Source: Acanthosepion esculentum
Lineage: Eukaryota; Mollusca; Cephalopoda; Sepiida; Sepiidae
Length of the DNA stretch: 64,000 nt
Assembly: GCA_964036315.1 (NCBI GenBank)
Contig: OZ038517.1
Coordinates: forward strand, 23,449,162-23,513,161
Reading direction: 5' to 3'
Position 1 is the first letter of the stretch. Every line of letters starts with the position of its first letter. Positions 32,873 to 45,600 of the stretch are shown here, in pieces. The translations under genes were made by a program, and so were the position numbers. The notes under the pieces were generated by a model. That model was not told the origin of the DNA, ran no database searches, and was given only the letters and a program-made list of their open reading frames with translations.

Positions 32873-32976
32873 ATGTCTGATACACTGTTTCACAAGAGTT
32901 CTCAGAACTATTATCCATACTGGATCAACATGCCACCCACGGTACCTCGTTATCCAAATAGGGAAGATATGCTAAG
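32873..32976 (+). CDS. exon 1 (coding) of a 180-aa protein gene
   Basis: The ATG at 32,873 is preceded in frame by a TGA six bases upstream, which fixes the start. An acceptor (CTTTGATATTTGTGCAG) lies 18 bases before it, so at least one untranslated 5' exon exists upstream. The exon ends at a strong donor AG|GTAAGT, and three exons (104, 52 and 387 bases) join in phase to 180 codons plus stop. The full protein has no signal peptide or membrane segment, is rich in Tyr, Pro, Trp, Arg and Gln, and starts MSDTLFHKSSQNYYPYWINM. I do not recognise it. Its size and composition resemble small microtubule-inner proteins of cilia and sperm tails; this is inference only. Confidence 0.85.
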
Positions 32977-34460
32977 GTAAGTTCTGTTTTCTTTGTGCTT
33001 TTATTTCTTACTTAGTTTTTCTGTTCTAAATTTTCTATATTTATTTATCTTAGCAAGTGTATCTGTTATTTCTTCATTGCATTGAATGAAGATAACACAA
33101 TCGAGAAATGTAATGTCCCTTGAAGTTGACATAGTCTTACTGAAAATGGGTCGTATGCAGATAAGCTAGATCTCTAATTCTCTAATTTTTTCCTACTTCC
33201 CCACCCCGATGATTCTTGGTGTCAGTCTATACATATTTGAATGAATCCAAGTCATATTCTGGAGAGGTGTGTTCATCTCCACAATAGTATCCTATGTCAA
33301 GTCTTCAATTCTAATACAATGGAAAAAAAAATATTTATTTTACACAACCAATATTTAACATTAAACATAATATCCTTGTTAATCAGCACTTAATTTAGTG
33401 GGTAATATTAAACAGATAGATCCAACATTATACAGCGAAACTTTCAGATCAAAAGTCATCTTTCTGTCCAATTACAAACTTATTGATCTACATTGTAGAT
33501 GCAATGAACGCTTATCAGTTTCCATTTTTGGGTTCATTAATAACTTTCAAAATTAACATGTCACTTTGAAATGCATTGATTTATTGTCATGATTTATTTT
33601 TTTTATTACTTTTTGACAAGGGTTATTATTATTATTATTATTTGACTAGTATTTACCCTCATCTTCATTCTTTATGAGATGAAACATTGTGACCCGTTAT
33701 TAATGAGGATCATAGACTGAATAGTTGCAATAGAAAGCAAGGATAATTAAGGTGAAAAATTAATAAAAGTTGATTACTTGTTGAATATTTAATGTTATTT
33801 ACTAAATTATCCTATATTACAACATAGAATGCATCATTTCCTGTTTGGTTTTTGGTTTTCCTTTTGTAACTTACATTGCAATAAAGCAAAATAGATATTA
33901 GAAATTAACAAGTGAATCCTGCCGTGATTTGAACCTCTGACCTTGCGGTAAGCGAGCAAGTGACATTGATTATGTCAATGTTCTGCTGCTTGAACAGCAA
34001 AGTTAAATTTCAAAGAGCACAGCTACTACACTGATCCTAGGCAGAACAATGTGTGACCTTCATGAATATCATGAATAAAATATTTCTCTGGCACCACTGA
34101 AATGAATCGGTCTGCCTTGTTGGTTAAATAGTTAAAGATTTCCCAACAGTGTCTAATGATTTGAGTTCAAGCTGAGTTGATGGTCATTATTTTGGATGCT
34201 GATTTTTTAGGTAGGCTTACATTTGCAATGTTGTCAGAATTCTTTTTCTTATTTTTATTTACCCTTCTCTGTCATTGTGCCATTCTTTGCTCACTTTTTT
34301 GGCTACATTTGGTCTTTGGATTATTGAGAGGGTGAAATTTAAGTTTGACTATGTCCAATTTAATAAAGTAAGAATAGTCTGATGATGGTAGTAAGTTAAT
34401 AGCAATGTGAAACAAAGTTTTTGTTTTGATAATGTCCATAATTTTGAGAAAGGTTTTTAT
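32977..34460. other. intron 1, first part
   Basis: Mostly unique AT-rich sequence. It includes weak tRNA-like pieces (minus strand at 33,920-33,950 with GGTTCAAATCACGG; plus strand at 34,108-34,170 with GAGTTCAAGCTG). No exon was seen. Confidence 0.5.
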
Positions 34461-34464
34461 CATT

Positions 34465-35510
34465 CAAAGAGTTCTTGAGACTTCTAAACTCATTCTTTGT
34501 GTTGCTTTTATTGTTACCACAATGTTTCAGTCAATTCATTCTCTGTCTACCTTCTATAATTTTGAGAAGAGTCATTATCATTCCAAGAGTTCTTCAGACT
34601 ATTGAACTCATTCTTTGTGTTGCTTTTGTTGTTATCACAATGTTTCAGTCAATTCATTCTCTGTCTACCTTCTATAATTTTGAGAAGAGTCATTGTCATT
34701 CCAAGAGTTCTTCAGACTATTGAACTCATTCTTTGTATTGCTTTTGTTGTTACCACAATGTTTCAGTCAATTCATTCTCTGTCTACCTTCTATAATTTCA
34801 AGAAGAGTCATTATCATTCCAAGAGTTCTTCAGACTATTGAACTCATTCTTTGTATTGCTTTTGTTGTTACCACAATGTTTCAGTCAATTCATTCTCTGT
34901 CTACCTTCTATAATTTTGAGAAGAGTCATTATCATTCCAAGAGTTCTTCAGACTATTGAACTCATTCTTTGTATTGCTTTTGTTGTTACCACAATGTTTC
35001 AGTCAATTCATTCTCTGTCTACCTTCTATAATTTCAAGAAGAGTCATTATCTTTCCAAGAGTTCTTCAGACTATTGAACTCATTCTTTGTATTGCTTTTG
35101 TTGTTACCACAATGTTTCAGTCAATTCATTCTCTGTCTACCTTCTATAATTTTGAGAAGAGTCATTATCATTCCAAGAGTTCTTCAGACTATTGAACTCA
35201 TTCTTTGTATTGCTTTTGTTGTTACCACAATGTTTCAGTCAATTCATTCTCTGTCTACCTTCTATAATTTTGAGAAGAGTCATTATCACTCCAAGAGTTC
35301 TTCAGACTATTGAACTCATTCTTTGTGTTGCTTTTGTTGTTATCACAATGTTTCAGTCAATTCATTCTCTGTCTACCTTCTATAATTTTGAGAATAGTCA
35401 TTATCATTCTAAGAGTTTTTCCGATTATCGATGATATTCTTTGTGTTGCTTTTGTTTTTACTCCAAAGTTTCAGCCTATACTTTCTACAGCCTTCTTTAG
35501 GTGTATAATC
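34465..35510 (-). repeat. 118-bp tandem array derived from a hammerhead-type UTR
   Basis: About eight units of 118 bp, nearly identical. On the minus strand each unit holds AGAAGGTAGACAG, then GACTGAAACATTGTGGTAAC and AATAGTCTGAAGAA. The same order of blocks (AGAAGG, GAAAC.TTGT, CAATAGTC) occurs in the hammerhead-bearing SINE/PLE segments at 53,955-54,100 and 24,860-24,940. The last, flanking copy at 35,455-35,510 still has CTAAAGAAGGCTGTAG and GGCTGAAAC. The array lies in intron 1 of the 180-aa gene. Open frames through it are artefacts. Confidence 0.8.
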
Positions 35511-36068
35511 TAGAAAAAAATGATAGGTGTGGATAATAACTATGATTTGTTCAGAGAACTGAATTCATTCTTTGTTTCTTCTGTTGTTACCACAAGATTT
35601 TGTGAAATTGACAGTCTTTGTCAAGGGTTCACTCCCGAGGAAAAATAACAACCTTTTTTTTTTCAAAGAACAAGATAAACAGAAATGATAACTAATTTCA
35701 CCATGTTGGGTGGTTTCTTTGCTCAGCAAGGAAGGAAATAGAGATTACTTCTATAAATAAAGTAGAATCATTTTTTTTTATTTAGTTGGCTGTAAATGGC
35801 ATTGTATGTATATGAGGAAAGGCAATGAGTATGGCAGTATCCTAGTTTCCATTTCTGATTTCCAATCATCTGATTCTTAAAAAATAAAAAGATGCACTTG
35901 TTCATTTTTACTCTAAGATAGGAAAATGGATTGGCTGAAACATTATTGCAATATCAGTAACAAAGTTGATTGTGCAAATGTTAGAATGCAATTTGTTTTG
36001 ATTCTAAAATAGTTCAGGTTTTCTAATTTCAGTATATGGTGATTCTTGATATTATTTATTAATTTCAG

Positions 36069-36120
36069 GCGATATCCACCTGGAAGATTTACAATGCGAA
36101 CAGGTAGAAATTCCCGTCAG
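36069..36120 (+). CDS. exon 2 of the 180-aa protein gene
   Basis: The exon is flanked by TTTATTAATTTCAG and CAG|GTAAGG. It is 52 bases and, with the two bases carried from exon 1, encodes RRYPPGRFTMRTGRNSRQ and ends in phase 0. The Arg/Gly/Pro-rich stretch has no known motif. Confidence 0.85.
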
Positions 36121-36184
36121 GTAAGGTGATATATTGTTTAGTAAAAAAAACAAAAAAAAACTGTTTGAATTTCTGAGATATTTT

Positions 36185-36725
36185 TTTATTTCATTTCACC
36201 CCAAGTAAGGCAAGAAAACCACTAAAATGCAAGTGGTTACTGAGTGTGAAAGAATATGAGAAGAAAAACATTCTTCAGGTGAGAGAACAAAAGAAAACAG
36301 GAATTATGAAGACAGAAGATAATGATGGATATTGCATTTAAATTTTTGAAGATCAATGTTGACTGGAAAGCAAGAAGCTAGAAGAGAGTTTCTCAATCAA
36401 AGAATAAAAGAAACTGTTAGCATAGAACATAAGGTTACATCTCGTCATTTCAACTGTAAAATGATGAGACCTTGCAGCCAATCTAGTACTGCACTTAAAT
36501 TCATAAAGTGTAGGTACCAAAGAGGAAAGATCATCAGAACAATTACCATAAAATTATTTATAGAAAAGGCACAGCTATGTTATGGTGGTGGGAAAATGAC
36601 TGAAGTTAAGATGCCAGGTCAGGGCCAGTAACATTGCAGATTCTTCTTTGTATTTTATCAAGAACCTCAAAATACATAGCAGAAACACCAGACAAGATGT
36701 GGCAGCAATATTCAATGCATTGACA
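36185..36725 (-). mobile_element. LINE 3'-terminal copy in intron 2
   Basis: The tail (ATTTCATTTCACCCCAAGTA on the plus strand) is followed by antisense RT C-terminal sequence up to about 36,720, matching 5,085-5,580 closely (shared TTACTGAGTGTGAAAGAATA). It is 5'-truncated, 65 bases past exon 2. Confidence 0.85.
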
Positions 36726-36911
36726 AATGGTAACATTATCATGGTAATTGTTAACTTGTATATTTAATCTTATTTCTCATTTCTTTACACTTGCTAGGGA
36801 TAAATCATAATAGTCTCAGGCTATCTCAATTTTTTGATGAAATATCATTATTATTATTAATTTTTGATTTATCTTTCATCTGATTTTAACGTAGCAATAC
36901 ATTGCCAAAAC

Positions 36912-37315
36912 AGGGTGCCTCAAAAAATGTATATACATTTTGAATCTTTCTCAAGAAATAATTCAAGCAGTTAGAACCAACTAGATTTAACGTAAATAAT
37001 GTATATGAAGACATTATAAATGCGCACTCTTAGGATTGTGTCATTGTATGTTTTCAAATTGATGTCTTTTATGATCCAGACATTGCTGACAATGGCACGC
37101 AGCAGAATCACAAGCAGCAATCAACCTTTTCATATGTTTGGTGAAAACTTTCCATCACCCTATCTTGCTTCACAGGACTTGTTGATATCCGTTGTCTTCT
37201 GGAACAGTTCTTGTGCACATCATTTACAATACCCTCAGTTTCAAATATCTCTAATTCGTGAGATTTTAAGATATTCTTTGTAGTAGTAGTAGTAGTAGTA
37301 GTATTAGTAAGACTT
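36912..37315 (-). mobile_element. possible transposase fragment
   Basis: The plus-strand start ACAGGGTGCCTCAAAAAATG looks like a transposon terminus. Minus-strand codons within (EIFETEGIVNDVHKNCSRRQ, then RVMESFHQT) resemble the DNA-binding linker of a Tc1/mariner transposase. I could not find the opposite terminus. Tentative. Confidence 0.35.
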
Positions 37316-37689
37316 AATAGTCTGAAATTATCGAAATTTCTTAGATGAGGTTTTGATCTCTACTTGAATAGTCTGGTTCACTTATCAAAATAGGAGAAAC
37401 ATTTTTCTTTTCAGAAAAATTTCTGTTGGTTAGTATTCTTGGTTGCTGTTCCCAACTGGTAGTTTCTTGAGAGGCTGCTCTCATGAACTGTTGTAAAATA
37501 TCTGGGTTCTCACAGTGCCATGTTGCACATGAAAGGTTGTCCCTGCAAGCACCTCTGGTGGGCAACCCCACGGCCACACTATGTTGCAGTCTGCACCAGC
37601 TCCCTTCCTGCGCATGTTACATTAGACAACCAACTGCTACTAGTACCCTAGGCCTTTCCTTACCAAAATAACACATCATGACTATAAAC

Positions 37690-38910
37690 AACCAAGAATA
37701 TAAACCTAAAGTAGCTGAACAAAAAACACTTAAACTCCTTACCCTTTCTTTCTCTAACATTCTTGGTATTCATACTAATTTCTGTGGAACCGTTCCTTTT
37801 TGAAAAGTCTCTGGACACCCTAGCTCTCTGCAAAACTAATCTTAACTCTTCAATCCTCTCCTTTGATTTCTTGATTCTTGGTTACCTTCCTCTCCTTCGA
37901 AAGGACTCTAATGTCCACATACATAGCCTGGGAGTTTATGTCTGCAAGCATTTTCTTGAACCTGTTGACTATTCTTACATGTATCTCCGTCTCTCTCTAC
38001 TTAACTCAGTCAGCTTTTTCTTTGTTCTCTACCATTCCTCTTCCTCTCAAGACTGTTGCATGCTAGATAGTATTTCTGATAATACAGACAAGGCCATCTC
38101 CCTGCACCCAATTGTAAACATACTTGTGTTTGATAACTTTAATGCTCATATACCAGGTGGCTTAAATACTGACCTTGCTGGCATCCAAACCCTAGATCTC
38201 TTACATTAGTGGTTGACTTCCATGCATTTTCCCAGTAACCCTGACTGGCTTGAGGTGGAACAACTACATAGCTGCATTTACTGCAAGGAAAATTGATTCA
38301 TTGTGTCATACCAGAAGCTTTTTCTCATCAGAGAACATCATGCACATTTACAAATCAACCATTCAGCCTTGCATTGAATATTGTTGCCATATCTGGTCTG
38401 GTGCTCCTTCTAATCATCAAGAGGTTTTTGACAAAATCCAAATTAAGATCTGCAATGTAAGCAGTCCTGACTTGGCATCTCATCAGTCACTTTCTCACAA
38501 ACATGATGTGGCTTCCATCTATCTTTTCTACAAATATTTTCATGGCAACTGCTCTAATGAGAATTTTCCCTGGTCCCCTGACGACATGAATTTCAGTGTG
38601 CTACTAGATTGGCATCTAGGTCCTACTCTTTTACTATAGAAATAGTTAAATGTAACTGCCATTTCTGCTCCAACAGTTTATCTCACACTTCCTGACAGTG
38701 GGACTCCCTTTTGTTTACTTGCCCCCCTAAAAAATACAATCTTCAAAAATTTAAATGCAATGTCAATTGCTATCTTCTGTCTTGAATGCTGTTCATCTTT
38801 TTCCTTTCCTCAATGCCTGCGATACCTAGTTTTTTCTCTCACTTTTACTCTCTGCAATCCCCTGAATACTAATGTGGCATTCCCACCTTGCTTCGGGTGA
38901 AATGATTAAA
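37690..38910 (+). mobile_element. LINE with endonuclease and RT ends, internal deletion
   Basis: The first half (to about 38,210) reads as an apurinic-type endonuclease: DYSYMYLRLSLLNSVSFFFV, then DCCMLDSISDNTDKAISLHP and VFDNFNAH, the counterpart of the GDFNAH motif. The second half, from 38,250, jumps to the RT C-terminus: IYKSTIQPCIEYCCHIWSGA and IYLFYKYFHGNCSNENF. It ends with the family tail GGGTGAAATGATTAAAAAAA. The RT catalytic core is missing. It lies in intron 2 of the 180-aa gene. Confidence 0.85.
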
Positions 38911-39139
38911 AAAAACAAAAAAAACACATTTCTCAGTTGGGATTTGAACATAACTTTGTCAATTCGATTTTGTTTTATTAGGCATATGAGTTAACCATAC
39001 CTTCATTGCAAGAAAGAAATTGCAAAAAAATAATGTTTAGCATTACACATCTATTCTATAACAACTAATGTGTTTTTAGTTTATTTATGCAATGATAATT
39101 TACACTTGTTAATTTACTTTGATTTTATTTACGTTTTAG

Positions 39140-39526
39140 AACTGGCTTGACAAATGGTATGATTTTGGTTACCCAGTCCCTCGGAAAGATGAACTTCCTA
39201 AGCCAGCTGATTCTCGTCAGGTTGGCTGGTTCCCTTGGCAGTTCCAACACGGGGTTTCAGCTGTGCCAAAGTGGATACCTGTTGAAAAGGATGGGGTTGA
39301 AAATCTCCAGGTTCCTGGCCAGACAGTGACTGAGCTGATGCGTCACAGGGCAAAATATCGTGTACAGGATCAACCTCCCAATTTTTACTCTCGATCAAAC
39401 TATATGACATCAACATATAGACAGCCAGTGTTTTCCGTTTTGGGTCCACTACAGAGGGACAAGTGCTATGGATTAATTCACCAGCATAATAGGCATGGTT
39501 TTATGACATTTGAAGATTACTATTAA
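39140..39526 (+). CDS. exon 3 (terminal) of the 180-aa protein gene
   Basis: After the acceptor TTTACGTTTTAG, 128 codons run open to TAA. The exon starts NWLDKWYDFGYPVPRKDELP and continues with DSRQVGWFPWQFQHGVSAVP; later come PNFYSRSNYMTSTYRQPVFS and a C-terminus HNRHGFMTFEDYY. Aromatic residues with Pro, Arg and His dominate, and there is no hydrophobic segment, coiled coil or catalytic motif. Codon-level integrity in a region saturated with dead elements argues for selection. No family is recognised. The array of satellite monomers begins about 190 bases after the stop. Confidence 0.9.
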   Translation, partial: NWLDKWYDFGYPVPRKDELPKPADSRQVGWFPWQFQHGVSAVPKWIPVEKDGVENLQVPGQTVTELMRHRAKYRVQDQPPNFYSRSNYMTSTYRQPVFSVLGPLQRDKCYGLIHQHNRHGFMTFEDYY

Positions 39527-39568
39527 AAGATTAGCTATTGCTATGACTTGTGTATTCATGACTAGAAG

Positions 39569-39574
39569 ATTAAA
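39569..39574 (+). promoter_or_regulatory. candidate poly(A) signal
   Basis: ATTAAA, the commonest variant of the polyadenylation hexamer, lies 43 bases after the stop of the 180-aa gene. No AATAAA is closer. Confidence 0.45.
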
Positions 39575-39699
39575 TGAATACAGCAAAACTTTGAACCACT
39601 CTTGTTATTATATAATATAAAATGATCTAACAATAGGAAAACTGGAAATAATTTTACTTTAGAAGTGCAACTATTTTTTTTTTCTGGAGTTGCAAATGA

Positions 39700-42600
39700 T
39701 TTTCACTAAAAGAATGCATTAAAAAATGATTTTTACAGTAGAAATGCATAGGAAGATGATTTTTACTATAAGAATGCATTGGAAAATGAGAACCAATCTT
39801 ACATATCTATGTCTACCATTTGTCCATGCTTAGAATATTGCTGCCACATATGGTCTGGTGCCCCTGCTATTTGCCTAGAGCTCCTTGATAAGATCCTAAG
39901 AATAATCAGCAATATTATTGGTCCTGGCAGCTTAGCTTCAGTCACATTCCCACCACTGTAAGGTTACCTCTCTGTGTCTTTCTATAAATACTTTCATGGT
40001 AATTGTTCTGACGAGCTCTTCGCTATGGTTCCTAGAATTCATGAATTTAAATGCGGTACTCGACTGGCGTTGAGATCTCATCATTTGACAGTTGAGCTGG
40101 CTAGATGTAACCATAAGTTCTATGCTAGCAGTTTTTCTGACACTCCTTATTTGTGGAACTCCCTTCTGGCTCCATGCTTCCAGCCAACTTTAATCTTCAA
40201 AAATTTAAATGCAGTGTCAATCACTATCTACTCATCTCCTGATTGCTCTTTTCCCTCATTATAAATGTTTCTGTTTCTCCACACCTTGTAAATCATTTGT
40301 GTTTTAGTGGCATTACTGCATGGGGTGATACTGATGAAAAAAAATGCATTGGAAAATGATTTTTTTTTTATATAGGAATGCATTGGAAAATGATTTTTTT
40401 TTTATATAGGAATGCATTGGAAAATGATTTTTTATATAGGAATGCATTGGAAAATGATTTTTTATATAGGAATGCATTGGAAAATGATTTTTTTTTTATA
40501 TAGGAATGCATTGGAAAATGATTTTTTTTTTATATAGGAATGCATTGGAAAATGATTTTTTATATAGGAATGCATTGGAAAATGATTTTTTATATAGGAA
40601 TGCATTGGAAAATGATTTTTTATATAGGAATGCATTGGAAAATGATTTTTTTTTTATATAGGAATGCATTGGAAAATGATTTTTTTTTTATATAGGAATG
40701 CATTGGAAAATGATTTTTTTTTTATATAGGAATGCATTGGAAAATGATTTTTTTTTTAGATAGGAATGCATTGGAAAATGATTTTTTTTTTAGATAGGAA
40801 TGCATTGGAAAATGATTTTTTTTTTATATAGGAATGCATTGGAAAATGATTTTTTTTTTATATAGGAATGCATTGGAAAATGATTTTTTATATAGGAATG
40901 CATTGGAAAATGATTTTTTTTTTTATATAGGAATGCATTGGAAAATGATTTTTTTTTTATATAGGAATGCATTGGAAAATGATTTTTTATATAGGAATGC
41001 ATTGGAAAATGATTTTTTTTTTATATAGGAATGCATTGGAAAATGATTTTTTTTTTATATAGGAATGCATTGGAAAATGATTTTTTATATAGGAATGCAT
41101 TGGAAAATGATTTTTTATATAGGAATGCATTGGAAAATGATTTTTTTTTTATATAGGAATGCATTGGAAAATGATTTTTTATATAGGAATGCATTGGAAA
41201 ATGATTTTTTTTTTATATAGGAATGCATTGGAAAATGATTTTTTTTTTATATAGGAATGCATTGGAAAATGATTTGTTTTTTAGATAGGAATGCATTGGA
41301 AAATGATTTTTTTTTTAGATAGGAATGCATTGGAAAATGATTTTTTTTTTATATAGGAATGCATTGGAAAATGATTTTTTTTTTATATAGGAATGCATTG
41401 GAAAATGATTTTTTATATAGGAATGCATTGGAAAATGATTTTTTTTTTTATATAGGAATGCATTGGAAAATGATTTTTTTTTTATATAGGAATGCATTGG
41501 AAAATGATTTTTTATATAGGAATGCATTGGAAAATGATTTTTTTTTTATATAGGAATGCATTGGAAAATGATTTTTTTTTTATATAGGAATGCATTGGAA
41601 AATGATTTTTTTTTTATATAGGAATGCATTGGAAAATGATTTTTTATATAGGAATGCATTGCAAAATGATTTTTTATATAGGAATGCATTGGAAAATGAT
41701 TTTTTTTTTATATAGGAATGCATTGGAAAATGATTTTTTTTTTAGATAGGAATGCATTGGAAAATGATTTTTTTTTTAGATAGGAATGCATTGGAAAATG
41801 ATTTTTTTTTTATATAGGAATGCATTGGAAAATGATTTTTTATATAGGAATGCATTGGAAAATGATTTTTTTTTTATATAGGAATGCATTGGAAAATGAT
41901 TTTTTTTTTATATAGGAATGCATTGGAAAATGATTTTTTATATAGGAATGCATTGGAAAATGATTTTTTTTTTTATATAGGAATGCATTGGAAAATGATT
42001 TTTTTTTTATATAGGAATGCATTGGAAAATGATTTTTTATATAGGAATGCATTGGAAAATGATTTTTTTTTTTATATAGGAATGCATTGGAAAATGATTT
42101 TTTTTTTATATAGGAATGCATTGGAAAATGATTTTTTATATAGGAATGCATTGGAAAATGATTTTTTTTTTATATAGGAATGCATTGGAAAATGATTTTT
42201 TTTTTATATAGGAATGCATTGGAAAATGATTTTTTATATAGGAATGCATTGGAAAATGATTTTTTATATAGGAATGCATTGGAAAATGATTTTTTTTTTA
42301 TATAGGAATGCATTGGAAAATGATTTTTTTTTTAGATAGGAATGCATTGGAAAATGATTTTTTTTTTAGATAGGAATGCATTGGAAAATGATTTTTTTTT
42401 TATATAGGAATGCATTGGAAAATGATTTTTTTTTTATATAGGAATGCATTGGAAAATGATTTTTTATATAGGAATGCATTGGAAAATGATTTTTTTTTTT
42501 ATATAGGAATGCATTGGAAAATGATTTTTTTTTTATATAGGAATGCATTGGAAAATGATTTTTTATATAGGAATGCATTGGAAAATGATTTTTTTTTTAT

Positions 42601-45600
42601 ATAGGAATGCATTGGAAAATGATTTTTTTTTTATATAGGAATGCATTGGAAAATGATTTTTTATATAGGAATGCATTGGAAAATGATTTTTTATATAGGA
42701 ATGCATTGGAAAATGATTTTTTTTTTATATAGGAATGCATTGGAAAATGATTTTTTTTTTAGATAGGAATGCATTGGAAAATGATTTTTTTTTTAGATAG
42801 GAATGCATTGGAAAATGATTTTTTTTTTATATAGGAATGCATTGGAAAATGATTTTTTTTTTATATAGGAATGCATTGGAAAATGATTTTTTATATAGGA
42901 ATGCATTGGAAAATGATTTTTTTTTATATAGGAATGCATTGGAAAATGATTTTTTTTTTATATAGGAATGCATTGGAAAATGATTTTTTATATAGGAATG
43001 CATTGGAAAATGATTTTTTATATAGGAATGCATTGGAAAATGATTTTTTTTTTATATAGGAATGCATTGGAAAATGATTTTTTTTTTATATAGGAATGCA
43101 TTGGAAAATGATTTTTTTTTTATATAGGAATGCATTGGAAAATGATTTTTTATATAGGAATGCATTGGAAAATGATTTTTTTTTTTATATAGGAATGCAT
43201 TGGAAAATGATTTTTTTTTTATATAGGAATGCATTGGAAAATGATTTTTTATATAGGAATGCATTGGAAAATGATTTTTTTTTTTATATAGGAATGCATT
43301 GGAAAATGATTTTTTTTTTATATAGGAATGCATTGGAAAATGATTTTTTATATAGGAATGCATTGGAAAATGATTTTTTTTTTATATAGGAATGCATTGG
43401 AAAATGATTTTTTTTTTATATAGGAATGCATTGGAAAATGATTTTTTTTTTATATAGGAATGCATTGGAAAATGATTTTTTATATAGGAATGCATTGGAA
43501 AATGATTTTTTTTTTATATAGGAATGCATTGGAAAATGATTTTTTTTTTAGATAGGAATGCATTGGAAAATGATTTTTTTTTTATATAGGAATGCATTGG
43601 AAAATGATTTTTTTTTATATAGGAATGCATTGGAAAATGATTTTTTATATAGGAATGCATTGGAAAATGATTTTTTTTTTTATATAGGAATGCATTGGAA
43701 AATGATTTTTTTTTTATATAGGAATGCATTGGAAAATGATTTTTTATATAGGAATGCATTGGAAAATGATTTTTTTTTTATATAGGAATGCATTGGAAAA
43801 TGATTTTTTTTTTATATAGGAATGCATTGGAAAATGATTTTTTATATAGGAATGCATTGGAAAATGATTTTTTATATAGGAATGCATTGGAAAATGATTT
43901 TTTTTTTATATAGGAATGCATTGGAAAATGATTTTTTATATAGGAATGCATTGGAAAATGATTTTTTTTTTATATAGGAATGCATTGGAAAATGATTTTT
44001 TATATAGGAATGCATTGGAAAATGATTTTTTATATAGGAATGCATTGGAAAATGATTTTTTTTTTATATAGGAATGCATTGGAAAATGATTTTTTATATA
44101 GGAATGCATTGGAAAATGATTTTTTTTTTATATAGGAATGCATTGGAAAATGATTTTTTATATAGGAATGCATTGGAAAATGATTTTTTTTTTATATAGG
44201 AATGCATTGGAAAATGATTTTTTATATAGGAATGCATTGGAAAATGATTTTTTTTTTATATAGGAATGCATTGGAAAATGATTTTTTTTTTATATAGGAA
44301 TGCATTGGAAAATGATTTTTTTTTATATAGGAATGCATTGGAAAATGATTTTTTTTTTATATAGGAATGCATTGGAAAATTATTTTTTATATAGGAATGC
44401 ATTGGAAAATGATTTTTTATATAGGAATGCATTGGAAAATGATTTTTTTTTTATATAGGAATGCATTGGAAAATGATTTTTTATATAGGAATGCATTGGA
44501 AAATGATTTTTTATATAGGAATGCATTGGAAAATGATTTTTTTTTATATAGGAATGCATGGAAAATGATTTTTTATATAGGAATGCATTGGAAAATGATT
44601 TTTTTTTTATATAGGAATGCATTGGAAAATTATTTTTTTTTTATATAGGAATGCATTGGAAAATGATTTTTTTTTTATATAGGAATGCATTGGAAAATGA
44701 TTTTTTTTTTATATAGGAATGCATTGGAAAATGATTTTTTATATAGGAATGCATTGGAAAATGATTTTTTTTTTATATAGGAATGCATTGGAAAATGATT
44801 TTTTTTTTATATAGGAATGCATTGGAAAATGATTTTTTATATAGGAATGCATTGGAAAATGATTTTTTTTTTATATAGGAATGCATTGGAAAATGATTTT
44901 TTTTTTATATAGGGATGCATTGGAAAATGATTTTTTTTTTATATAGGAATGCATTGGAAAATGATTTTTTTTTTATATAGGAATGCATTGGAAAATGATT
45001 TTTTATATAGGAATGCATTGGAAAATGATTTTTTATATAGGAATGCATTGGAAAATGATTTTTTTTTTATATAGGAATGCATTGGAAAATGATTTTTTAT
45101 ATAGGAATGCATTGGAAAATGATTTTTTTTTTATATAGGAATGCATTGGAAAATGATTTTTTATATAGGAATGCATTGGAAAATGATTTTTTTTTTATAT
45201 AGGAATGCATTGGAAAATGATTTTTTATATAGGAATGCATTGGAAAATGATTTTTTTTTTATATAGGAATGCATTGGAAAATGATTTTTTATATAGGAAT
45301 GCATTGGAAAATGATTTTTTATATAGGAATGCATTGGAAAATGATTTTTTTTTTATATAGGAATGCATTGGAAAATGATTTTTTATATAGGAATGCATTG
45401 GAAAATGATTTTTTTTTTATATAGGAATGCATTGGAAAATGATTTTTTATATAGGAATGCATTGGAAAATGATTTTTTTTTTATATAGGAATGCATTGGA
45501 AAATGATTTTTTATATAGGAATGCATTGGAAAATGATTTTTTTTTTATATAGGAATGCATTGGAAAATGATTTTTTATATAGGAATGCATTGGAAAATGA

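Noticed and set aside
34475..35513. Series of eight overlapping ~79-codon frames with signal-peptide-like MNSFFVLLLLL starts
   Set aside because: The unit is a 118-bp tandem DNA repeat within an intron; the hydrophobic run is a T-rich DNA stretch read in frame. No evidence of expression.
37483..37671. GC-richer open frame near 37.5 kb as an extra exon of the 180-aa gene
   Set aside because: Exons 2 and 3 already join in phase without it and no matching splice sites flank it.
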